This document shows positions 1-5,261 of a DNA stretch of 10,549 nucleotides, piece after piece; position 1 is the first letter of the stretch; each line of letters starts with the position of its first letter. The notes beneath the pieces are model-generated. The model was not told the DNA's origin and did not search any database. It saw only the letters and a list, made by a program, of their open reading frames with translations. The translations under genes were made by a program, and so were the position numbers. The stretch is from an uncultured bacterium (GTDB taxonomy: Bacteria; Acidobacteriota; UBA890): positions 1 through 10,549 of the forward strand of contig CALAKE010000339.1 in the NCBI GenBank assembly GCA_937922775.1. Reading direction: 5' to 3'.

Positions 1-1
1 G

Positions 2-448
2 GACAAGCTCGAGGCGGCGAGCACCTTCGACCAGGGCTTCATCACGGTCGAGTATCTGGCGGCCTCCTATTTGGACCTGGCCTACCATATGCTCACCGAG
101 CCTACGGAGGTCGACGCGCGTGAGTTCGAGATTGCCGAGATGGACCGGATCGGATTGATTGACGAGATCATCCCGCGCTACCGCACCGGCTACTTCTCGC
201 ACATCTTCGCGGGCGGCTACTCATCGGGTTACTACAGCTATATCTGGGCCGAGGTGCTCGACAAGGACGCCTACCAAGCCTTCAAGGAGGCCGGCGATCT
301 CTATGATCAAGAGACCGCCGCCAAGCTACGCAACATGTTGTCGCAGGGTGGCAGCCGCCCCGGCATGGAGCTGTACCAGGAGTTCCGCGGCAAGCAGCCT
401 GAGATTACTGCTCTGCTCGTGGCGCGAGGCCTGACCGGAGGCAGCTAG
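2..448 (+). CDS. dcp: M3 family peptidyl-dipeptidase (Dcp-like), C-terminal part
   Basis: This is the last 148 residues of a zinc metallopeptidase of the M3A group (oligopeptidase A / peptidyl-dipeptidase Dcp), which removes dipeptides from the C-terminus of short peptides. The reading frame is open from base 2, so the start and the HExxH zinc site lie outside the window. Seen here: the conserved block FDQGFITVEYLAASYLDLAYH, then HIFAGGYSSGYYSYIWAEVLD, the Gly/Tyr-rich loop that in the family contacts the peptide, then a GDLYD...LSQGG stretch and the terminal MELYQEFRGKQP...LLVARGL, where family members normally end. The end therefore looks intact. The stop codon at 446-448 is followed about 50 bases later by a strong GC hairpin. 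The family assignment is firm. Dcp rather than OpdA is inferred from the C-terminal wording. Confidence 0.9.
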   Translation, partial: DKLEAASTFDQGFITVEYLAASYLDLAYHMLTEPTEVDAREFEIAEMDRIGLIDEIIPRYRTGYFSHIFAGGYSSGYYSYIWAEVLDKDAYQAFKEAGDLYDQETAAKLRNMLSQGGSRPGMELYQEFRGKQPEITALLVARGLTGGS

Positions 449-496
449 ATAGCGGCCCGCAGGGGGCAGACCTCCGCATAGGATCGCAGGATAGAT

Positions 497-523
497 GCGC
501 TCCCGGGACATACCCGGGAGCGC
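497..523. terminator. Strong GC hairpin after dcp (terminator-like, no T-tract)
   Basis: A perfect 11-bp inverted repeat: the arm GCGCTCCCGGG at 497-507, a five-base loop acata, and the arm CCCGGGAGCGC at 513-523. No run of T follows on the + strand or precedes it for the - strand, so it is not a classical intrinsic terminator. It may act as an mRNA 3'-end stabiliser for dcp, or belong to the leader of the downstream lipoprotein gene. It also argues against translation starting at the ATG at 495. Confidence 0.6.
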
Positions 524-540
524 TGGTCCAGGGTGCGTTC

Positions 541-557
541 CCCACGCTCCCCGTGGG
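541..557 (+). promoter_or_regulatory. Hairpin overlapping the lipoprotein ribosome binding site
   Basis: A perfect 6-bp inverted repeat, CCCACG (541-546), loop ctccc, CGTGGG (552-557). The right arm includes the first three bases of the likely Shine-Dalgarno GGGAGA (555-560), which sits six bases before the ATG at 567. In mRNA the stem would partly hide the ribosome binding site. Whether this is regulatory is inference; the geometry is seen directly. Confidence 0.4.
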
Positions 558-566
558 AGATCGGAC

Positions 567-2120
567 ATGAGCAGCCAGAGGTGTCTTGCTCGTTGCGTCG
601 CCAGCCGCGCAGTCTTTTCGGCGGCGGTCCTCTCAGCGGCGGTCTTCTCGGCCGCCTGTGGTGGCAGCGACTCCCGCCCGGCCATCGAGGCTACTGGCCT
701 CGATCAGCGCATCGAACGGGTCGAAAGCGGCATGGTGCCGGCCGTGCTGATTCGCGGCGAGCCAGTAGAGTCAGGCAACATCCAGGGCCTGATGGCAGAG
801 CATGGTATCCAGGCGGCCAGCGTAGCCGTCATCAACGAGGGCCGGCTCGAGTGGGCGAAAGGCTACGGCACCACACAGACCGAGGGCGGTGATCGCGTTA
901 CCTCTCAGACACTCTTCCTTGCCGGGCAGATCAGCCAAGGAGTGGCTGCGCTGGGGGCTCTGGGACTAGTTCAGAATGGACTGATCGGGCTCGACGAGGA
1001 CGTCAATGGCAAGCTCACCTCTTGGCGACTCCCGAGCGCGGTCGGGGACTCGAGCGGGGAGCCCCCCGTCACACTCCGGCGCATCCTCAGCCACACTTCG
1101 AACCTGAGCGTTCCCTACGTGTTGGGATATCTGTCCAGCGATGACGTGCCTACACTGCTGCAAGTCCTCGCAGGGGAGCCCCCGGCAACCAACGCCCCGA
1201 TCGAGGTCGTCCCACCGGTTCCAAATCGGCCGCCCTATTCGGTGGGAGGCTTTGTTGTTCTGCAGCAACTCATTGAAGATCTCACCGGCCAACCCTATGC
1301 CGAGTATATCCACGACACCATCCTCGACCGCGCGGGCATGGAGTGGAGCAATCACAGCCAGCCCCTGACAGAAGAGATCGCGGCACGCGCCGCTTCCGGC
1401 TACGAGCCCGACGGCACCATGGTGCCCGGGCGCTGGCGCATCTACCCCGAGCTGGCTGCGGCCGGCATGTGGACGACCCCCTCGGACCTGGCCCGCCTCG
1501 TGCTCGCCATGCAATACGCCCTCGCCGGAGGATCGCGCCGTGACGAGCTCACGATGACTCTTTCATCGGAGCTCATGGCCGAGGTCGTCAAGCAGCAGGC
1601 GCCAGGTCGCGGTCTCGGCTTCGAGATCGGTGGGCAAGGGGAAGGGCAATTCTTTCGCCTCGAAGGCCACGGCAACAACTACCTGTCGGAGCTGTTCGCC
1701 TATGTATCGGAGGGTAGGGGAGCGGTTGTCATGACGAACTCCTCCCGCGGTGAGATCCTCAAAGCTCATGTCCTGAGATCCATCGCGGTCGAGTATGGCT
1801 GGCCGGATCTGCTCCCTGAAGAGGTCGATCGCATCACGCCCCCTTCCGAATCGCTCCAGGAGATCGAAGGCCGCTACTCGCTGCGCACCTCGACCGAGTG
1901 GATCGTGCGGCTCGACGGTAACCGCCTCTTGCTCGAGACGGCCTCGGCGGGAGGCGAGACTGCGGTCGAGCTGGTACCCATCACAGAGGACCTGTTCGTG
2001 CAAACGGCCTTTGGCACGAGATACAGGGTCGAACGCGGCGCCGACGGGCTTGTCACCGGCCTGACCTTGATCCTCAATGGACGCGACCTTTTCACCATCG
2101 AGAAGGTCGATACGCTCTGA
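567..2120 (+). CDS. Beta-lactamase/PBP-fold (serine hydrolase family) lipoprotein lacking catalytic Ser and Lys
   Basis: A 517-residue protein of the class C beta-lactamase / esterase family (Beta-lactamase, PF00144 type), whose members hydrolyse amides or esters through an acylated Ser. The ATG at 567 is chosen because GGGAGA lies six bases upstream and it directly starts a lipoprotein signal peptide (Arg-containing n-region, Ala/Val/Phe core, FSAAC lipobox, Cys31). Family landmarks are present: LLxHTSxLS-like ILSHTSNLS, PPYSVGGFVVLQQLIEDLTGQ, YPELAAAGMWTTPSDLARL, and a C-terminal beta-rich domain (about 430-517). The catalytic SxxK motif, expected after LFLAG, reads Q121-I-S-Q124, so both nucleophile and Lys are gone. 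The second motif is Y224-S-V and the third H368-G-N instead of HxG. It probably sits in the outer or inner membrane as a binding or sensing pseudoenzyme (inference). Family call sure; activity doubtful. Confidence 0.9.
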   Translation: MSSQRCLARCVASRAVFSAAVLSAAVFSAACGGSDSRPAIEATGLDQRIERVESGMVPAVLIRGEPVESGNIQGLMAEHGIQAASVAVINEGRLEWAKGYGTTQTEGGDRVTSQTLFLAGQISQGVAALGALGLVQNGLIGLDEDVNGKLTSWRLPSAVGDSSGEPPVTLRRILSHTSNLSVPYVLGYLSSDDVPTLLQVLAGEPPATNAPIEVVPPVPNRPPYSVGGFVVLQQLIEDLTGQPYAEYIHDTILDRAGMEWSNHSQPLTEEIAARAASGYEPDGTMVPGRWRIYPELAAAGMWTTPSDLARLVLAMQYALAGGSRRDELTMTLSSELMAEVVKQQAPGRGLGFEIGGQGEGQFFRLEGHGNNYLSELFAYVSEGRGAVVMTNSSRGEILKAHVLRSIAVEYGWPDLLPEEVDRITPPSESLQEIEGRYSLRTSTEWIVRLDGNRLLLETASAGGETAVELVPITEDLFVQTAFGTRYRVERGADGLVTGLTLILNGRDLFTIEKVDTL

Positions 2121-2139
2121 GCTGCCGGAAACTCCCCTG

Positions 2140-2159
2140 ACAGACGGGCAGAGGTCTGT
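2140..2159 (+). terminator. Weak hairpin after the lipoprotein gene
   Basis: Inverted repeat ACAGAC (2140-2145) / GTCTGT (2154-2159) with an eight-base loop, 20 bases after the stop codon. A second small stem, GCTGG/CCAGC, lies at 2183-2199. Neither has a T-tract, so termination is only a possibility. Confidence 0.25.
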
Positions 2160-2246
2160 GGCCCCCCGGCTCCGCTATTTCCGCTGGAAGCTTGCCAGCT
2201 GCTCCCTTTCCGCCCCCGTGGCCATCCCAAGAGAAAGGAGAACGGG

Positions 2247-2276
2247 TTGGAGATGTATATGATGACTATATACAAT
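2247..2276 (+). promoter_or_regulatory. Candidate promoter and palindromic operator of the brnT/antitoxin pair
   Basis: A perfect 7-bp inverted repeat, TGTATAT (2254-2260), spacer gatgact, ATATACA (2268-2274), lies 12 bases before the toxin start codon in an otherwise GC-rich region. It overlaps a plausible sigma-70 promoter: TTGGAG (2247-2252), 18-base spacer, TACAAT (2271-2276). An alternative -10 is TATGAT at 2258-2263. Type II TA operons are normally autorepressed by the antitoxin at such a palindrome, which fits the CopG-type ribbon-helix-helix antitoxin downstream. Promoter and binding are inferred. Confidence 0.5.
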
Positions 2277-2286
2277 TGAGGGTATC

Positions 2287-2598
2287 GTGAGCATTGACGT
2301 GTTGCCGGAGTGCGTAGGCTTCGATTGGGATGAGTGGAATTCCCGGAAGATCTGGGAAAGGCACGGAGTTGTCCCGAGCGAGTGTGAGCAGGTCATGCTG
2401 AATCGACCAGCTGTAGTCGTAGATGATGCGGCGCACTCGCAGCAGGAGCTTCGCTACTACGCCTTGGGCAAGACCGACCTGGGGCGCAGGTTGTTTGTTG
2501 TCTTCACGGTCCGCCGCGATCTGATTCGCGTAATTTCAGCGCGAAGAATGAGTCGTCGCGAAAGAGAGGTGTTCGCCCGTGTCGAAAGAGCGGAGTAA
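2287..2598 (+). CDS. brnT: BrnT family type II toxin (putative ribonuclease)
   Basis: A 103-residue toxin of the BrnT family, which in characterised members is a RelE-fold ribonuclease that stops translation until neutralised by its antitoxin. Family features seen in order: FDWDEWNSRKIWERHGV near the N-terminus (residues about 12-28), a DDAAHSQQELRYYALGKT block, the strand LGRRLFVVFTVR, and the terminal IRVISARRMSRREREVF, whose Arg-rich helix is the hallmark of the family. Length is typical. The start is GTG at 2287, with GAGGG at 2278-2282 upstream (spacing short, 4 bases); a second in-frame GTG at 2299 is possible. The antitoxin gene starts inside its 3' end (20-base overlap), the usual toxin-first order of this family. 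Intact by inspection. Confidence 0.88.
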   Translation: MSIDVLPECVGFDWDEWNSRKIWERHGVVPSECEQVMLNRPAVVVDDAAHSQQELRYYALGKTDLGRRLFVVFTVRRDLIRVISARRMSRREREVFARVERAE

Positions 2599-2863
2599 GA
2601 AGAGGCTGCCGAAGTTCGACAGCGAAGCGCAGGAGCAGGAATTCTGGGCCGAGCGCGACTCCGTCGACTATCTGGATTGGGGCCGGGCTGAGCGAGTCAC
2701 GCTGGCCAAACTGAAGCCCTCGACGAAGACGATCTCGATCAGGCTGCCTGAATCACTGCTCGATGAGCTCAAGCTGCTGGCGCACAAGCGCGACGTCCCG
2801 TACCAGTCGTTGCTGAAAATCTTTCTCGCCGAGCGAGTGGCGAAGGAGCTGAAATCGGCCTAG
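2579..2863 (+). CDS. CopG-type antitoxin, partner of BrnT (ribbon-helix-helix)
   Basis: A 94-residue antitoxin of the CopG_antitoxin (PF12441) type, which commonly partners BrnT. The N-terminal part (about 9-35) has the family wording LPKFDSEAQEQEFWAERDS..YLDW, thought to contact the toxin. The C-terminal half (about 46-90) is a ribbon-helix-helix DNA-binding domain: the strand TKTISIRLPESLLDELKLLA followed by RDVPYQSLLKIFLAERV. The GTG start at 2579 lies inside brnT, with GAGAGG at 2564-2569 nine bases upstream, so translation is probably coupled to the toxin. It is expected to bind BrnT and repress the operon at the palindrome 2254-2274 (inference from the family). Its TAG stop directly abuts the stop of the convergent dienelactone hydrolase. 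Confidence 0.87.
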   Translation: MSKERSKKRLPKFDSEAQEQEFWAERDSVDYLDWGRAERVTLAKLKPSTKTISIRLPESLLDELKLLAHKRDVPYQSLLKIFLAERVAKELKSA

Positions 2864-3733
2864 CTACGACGCCAAGTGCTTCTGGAAGAAGGCGATTGTG
2901 CGGCTCCAGGCCAGGTCGGCCGCCTCTTTGTTGTAGCGCGTATCGTTGGTGTCGTTGTTGAAGGCGTGCTGTGCCCCTTCGTAGATGTAGATCTCGTAGG
3001 GCTTGCCGTTTGCCTTGAGCGCCGCCTCGTAGTCGGCGATGCCGGCGTTGATGCGCTCGTCGAGGCCGGCGTACTGAAGGCAGAGAGGCGCGGTAATGTC
3101 AGGCACATCCTCGATCGGGATCTGGCGGCCGTAGTAGGGGACGCTAGCGCTCAGAGTCGTCCCAGCCGCGGCGAGCCAGTTGGCGTAGCCGCCGCCCCAG
3201 CAGAAGCCCATCGCTCCGACCTTGCCGGTGCACTCTGCATGGCCTGCCAGGAACGGCACGGCCGCGGCCAAGTTGGCCAGTGTCTCGTCGGCATCGAGGT
3301 TGCCCATCATCTCGCGGGCCACTCCCTCGTCGTCGGGGGTGCCGCCCTGGGGGGAGAGGGCGTCGAAAGCCAGAGCCAGGTATCCCTCGAGCGCCATGCG
3401 GCGAGCCACGTCCTTGATGTGAGGGTTCAGGCCGCGGTTCTCATGAATGACGATCACGCCCGGACGCTTCTCCCCACCCTTGAGGCGGGCCAGATAACCA
3501 CCCACTGCGCGGCCGTTCGCATGCCACTCGACCTCGGAGATCTCCAGCCGGTCGTCGGCCGGGGAGACGATCTGGCGGGTGTAGTCGTTCACCAGCAGCG
3601 GCACCATCGCCATGGCTGCCGCACTGCCGCCGACCATCTTGCCGAGGCGGTCGAGAAACGTGCGGCGGTTGATGTTGCCGTGGGTGAACTCGTCATAGAG
3701 GTTGATGATCGTTTGGTCGATGCGCTGGTCCAT
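2864..3733 (-). CDS. Dienelactone hydrolase family protein with Tat-type leader
   Basis: A 289-residue alpha/beta hydrolase of the dienelactone hydrolase family (enol-lactone or ester hydrolysis with a Cys-Asp-His triad). Triad as seen: C178 in MGFCWGGGYA, D225 in AGLDERIN, H256 in GAQHAFNND, plus the family's E98 in VIVIHENRG. The ATG at 3733 is chosen because a GAGAG lies seven bases upstream and it begins the stereotyped MDQRIDQTIINLYDEFTHG. Upstream in-frame extension to 3823 has no such support. Residues 21-48 look like a twin-arginine signal: NRRTFLDRL, then an Ala/Met-rich hydrophobic run. No clear AxA cleavage site follows, so it may stay membrane-anchored. The substrate is unknown. 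It converges on the antitoxin gene with zero bases between the stop codons, so transcription from each side should read into the other. Confidence 0.92.
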   Translation of the reverse strand: MDQRIDQTIINLYDEFTHGNINRRTFLDRLGKMVGGSAAAMAMVPLLVNDYTRQIVSPADDRLEISEVEWHANGRAVGGYLARLKGGEKRPGVIVIHENRGLNPHIKDVARRMALEGYLALAFDALSPQGGTPDDEGVAREMMGNLDADETLANLAAAVPFLAGHAECTGKVGAMGFCWGGGYANWLAAAGTTLSASVPYYGRQIPIEDVPDITAPLCLQYAGLDERINAGIADYEAALKANGKPYEIYIYEGAQHAFNNDTNDTRYNKEAADLAWSRTIAFFQKHLAS

Positions 3734-3865
3734 TCGTACGCTCTCACTCGGCACTCTGGCTGCTTCGACGAATCGTGTTTCATCGATCCGGCGAAATATC
3801 CAGGCTAGGGGGAAAAGGCGCACAATATACCACCACGCCGTACCGCATCCGCGCGTGCCTCCTGA

Positions 3866-4471
3866 CTATTTCTTGAAATGCGATCTGATGTGGTTTGTGA
3901 GCGCCTGGTGTCCCTTCCCGATTTTGTGGACATGGTGGGCTGGATGGGCGGGAGCTTCGATCATCTCGCCTGTCTCGAGGTAGTGGACCAACGTCTGCAG
4001 CAATCCCTCATAGGCGTCCTCCGGGATCTGGCCGATCAGACGGTTGCCTCCCTCATTGAGTCCTGTAAGGACGATGTTCCACACCCCGTCGGTCGTGCCG
4101 TCCGAGTTCTCGGCCAGGACGATCTTCAAGTCGACGACCATGTCGGACGTGAACCGGGCAATCTCCAGCAAGCGGGGTGGCTCGTAGTGGTTCATGACCC
4201 AGACGCCTGGGCCGGAGACGCAGGTTTCATCGGTGCGGAAGACACAGTGTTCCTCCGCGTAGCCGGACTCGGTGAAGACTAGCTCGCAATCCCAGCCCGG
4301 AATCCAGTCGGCCTCGCGGCTTGGACACAGGAGCACGAAAACTTCCCCGGCACTGGCTGGGAAGGTCTGGCGCATCCCGATGGCCTTGCGCGCCGCTTTG
4401 AAGGGACGTTGTCGGAATCGTTCCACCACCGCATCCGATCTTTCGGTATTTGCTGATCTTCGAGTATTCAC
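3866..4471 (-). CDS. SRPBCC (START/Bet v1-like) family protein
   Basis: A 201-residue protein with an SRPBCC ligand-binding fold, a hydrophobic-cavity domain found in polyketide cyclases, lipid carriers and stress proteins. Recognisable wording: QTFPASAGEVFVLLCPSREADWIPGWDCELVFTESGYAEEHCVFRTD (about 35-81), WVMNHYEPPRLLEIARF (91-107), VLTGLNEGGN (134-143) and HYLETGEM (163-170). The N-terminal 30 residues are basic and unaligned, and the last 30 are His-rich (HPAHHVHKIGKGHQ), which is unusual. The start is GTG at 4471, fixed by an excellent AGGAGA (4479-4484) seven bases upstream. It is downstream of marR on the same strand but separated by a terminator, with its own promoter and a copy of the marR operator. 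It is therefore likely under MarR control, perhaps responding to or binding the same small molecule (inference). Confidence 0.85.
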   Translation of the reverse strand: MNTRRSANTERSDAVVERFRQRPFKAARKAIGMRQTFPASAGEVFVLLCPSREADWIPGWDCELVFTESGYAEEHCVFRTDETCVSGPGVWVMNHYEPPRLLEIARFTSDMVVDLKIVLAENSDGTTDGVWNIVLTGLNEGGNRLIGQIPEDAYEGLLQTLVHYLETGEMIEAPAHPAHHVHKIGKGHQALTNHIRSHFKK

Positions 4472-4490
4472 AGTCGGTTCTCCTGGTTGG

Positions 4491-4509
4491 TATTTAGCAT
4501 CTAAACACT
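4491..4509 (-). promoter_or_regulatory. MarR operator copy and -10 region of the SRPBCC gene
   Basis: The palindrome TTTAG (4493-4497), cat, CTAAA (4501-4505) lies just upstream of the SRPBCC ribosome binding site. The + strand segment TAGCATCTAAACACT at 4495-4509 matches the marR promoter segment TAGTATCTAAACACT at 5009-5023 in 14 of 15 bases. On the - strand the likely -10, TAAATA (4496-4491), occupies the same position relative to the motif as TATACT does at marR. The -35 is poor (T-rich). This predicts a transcript start near 4484, just at the AGGAGA. Operator function is inferred from the repeat. Confidence 0.65.
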
Positions 4510-4514
4510 GAGGG

Positions 4515-4543
4515 AAAAAAATAATCCACCTACAAAGATGGAT
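4515..4543 (-). terminator. Intrinsic terminator of marR
   Basis: Read on the - strand: ATCCATC, loop tttgta, GGTGGAT (seven pairs, one G-U), followed at once by TATTTTTTT (4523-4515). The stem begins one base after the marR stop codon (4547-4545). Stem plus eight T in nine bases is a classical Rho-independent terminator, so marR and the SRPBCC gene are probably separate transcripts. Confidence 0.8.
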
Positions 4544-4544
4544 C

Positions 4545-5003
4545 TCACCCGCGACCCCCCAACAGCTCGTTCATCCTCGCCAAGAATCGGCCAATCGCCT
4601 CACGCTCGCCCTCGTCGAGCTCGGCAAGATAGCGGTCGTAGCGAGCCTCGACAGCGGATTTCAGCGCCCGGAACTGCTTCAATGCCCGCTGGCCTTCCGG
4701 CGTGAACGAAACCGTCAGCTCGTTCTTGGCCTGGGGATCCTTCGACTTCAACAGCATTCCCTTCCTTTCCAGGCGCCCCAGTGTCTGCGACAAGGCACCT
4801 TTGGTAATACCGAGCCGCTCGGCGATCCGTGTCAGGTTGGTGGACTGCTCATCGGCGACGTGCAGCATCAGGTGGATCTCCGAGGGGTAGAGCTCGACCC
4901 CCTCTACCGCGACGTGCTTGCGCTTCTCGATCTGCAGAATCCTGTCGACCATCTCCAGAATCTGCGACACGGCTTGGGGATACTGGAGCTCGCTCATGTC
5001 CAT
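4545..5003 (-). CDS. MarR family transcriptional regulator
   Basis: A 152-residue (or 150, see below) winged helix-turn-helix regulator of the MarR family, a dimeric repressor usually released by a small phenolic or other ligand, or by oxidation. Seen: N-terminal dimerisation helix (about 8-28), SEIHLMLHVAD (41-51), the HTH NLTRIAERLGITKGALSQTLGRLERKGML (56-84) and the wing KSKDPQAKNELTVSFTPEG (86-104), then long C-terminal dimerisation helices. There is no cysteine, which argues against an OhrR-type thiol sensor. Two ATGs are in frame, at 5003 and 4997, neither with a Shine-Dalgarno. The promoter is so close that the second may be used as a leaderless start. It ends in its own terminator. 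An operator in its promoter and a copy before the SRPBCC gene indicate autoregulation and control of that neighbour. Confidence 0.92.
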   Translation of the reverse strand: MDMSELQYPQAVSQILEMVDRILQIEKRKHVAVEGVELYPSEIHLMLHVADEQSTNLTRIAERLGITKGALSQTLGRLERKGMLLKSKDPQAKNELTVSFTPEGQRALKQFRALKSAVEARYDRYLAELDEGEREAIGRFLARMNELLGGRG

Positions 5004-5004
5004 G

Positions 5005-5033
5005 AGTATAGTATCTAAACACTATACGGTCAA
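5005..5033 (-). promoter_or_regulatory. marR promoter with overlapping operator
   Basis: On the - strand, TTGACC (5033-5028), exactly 17 bases, TATACT (5010-5005): a near-consensus sigma-70 promoter. A perfect 7-bp inverted repeat, GTATAGT (5006-5012), eight bases, ACTATAC (5021-5027), fills the spacer and most of the -10, so a bound repressor would block polymerase. The inner TATAG-tat-CTAAA (5007-5019) corresponds to the palindrome before the SRPBCC gene. Transcription should start about 4997-4999. Confidence 0.75.
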
Positions 5034-5105
5034 TCCACACGAGACGGAGTCGTCGCGGCGCTCCATCCGCGCCCGCGAGACACCTCCAGGTCTACGTCCT
5101 TTCTA

Positions 5106-5121
5106 CTCCCTATCCAGGGAG
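5106..5121 (+). repeat. Small inverted repeat in the marR / outer-membrane-protein intergenic region
   Basis: CTCCCT (5106-5111), loop atcc, AGGGAG (5116-5121): a perfect 6-bp stem with a four-base loop. Role unknown. The rest of 5034-5261 shows no gene. A TATACT at 5143-5148 could be a -10 for the downstream gene but has no convincing -35 partner. Confidence 0.35.
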
Positions 5122-5201
5122 CCGCGGGGCGGTGGCGTAGCCTATACTCTGAGCAAGACGGACGACCCCAAACGCATTTCGACACCAGCGCAACAGCGAT
5201 T

Positions 5202-5220
5202 CCGGGCGACGCGCGCCCGG
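5202..5220 (+). promoter_or_regulatory. GC hairpin in the leader of the outer-membrane protein gene
   Basis: Perfect 7-bp stem CCGGGCG (5202-5208), loop acgcg, CGCCCGG (5214-5220), 41 bases before the ATG at 5262. No T-tract follows, so it is more likely an mRNA leader structure than a terminator. Confidence 0.4.
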
Positions 5221-5261
5221 GCCTCGTCGACGGTTCGCTGCCGCGCAAAATAGGAGAAGAC

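Noticed and set aside
495..566. Upstream ATG at 495 as start of the lipoprotein
   Set aside because: It would place 24 non-signal residues before the signal peptide, run through the 11-bp hairpin, and has no Shine-Dalgarno, unlike the ATG at 567.
2876..3808. Long + strand frame (310 codons) opposite the dienelactone hydrolase
   Set aside because: It mirrors the hydrolase gene, has no recognisable domain or ribosome binding site, and the - strand frame carries the complete catalytic triad.
3734..3823. N-terminal extension of the dienelactone hydrolase to 3823
   Set aside because: The added residues do not resemble the family, and the standard MDQRI start with a Shine-Dalgarno lies at 3733.
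3824..3829. TATATT on the - strand as -10 for the dienelactone hydrolase gene
   Set aside because: No -35 partner could be found at suitable spacing.
5143..5148. TATACT as -10 of the outer-membrane protein gene
   Set aside because: No acceptable -35 at 15-19 bases upstream in the GC-rich sequence; left as an unproven possibility.
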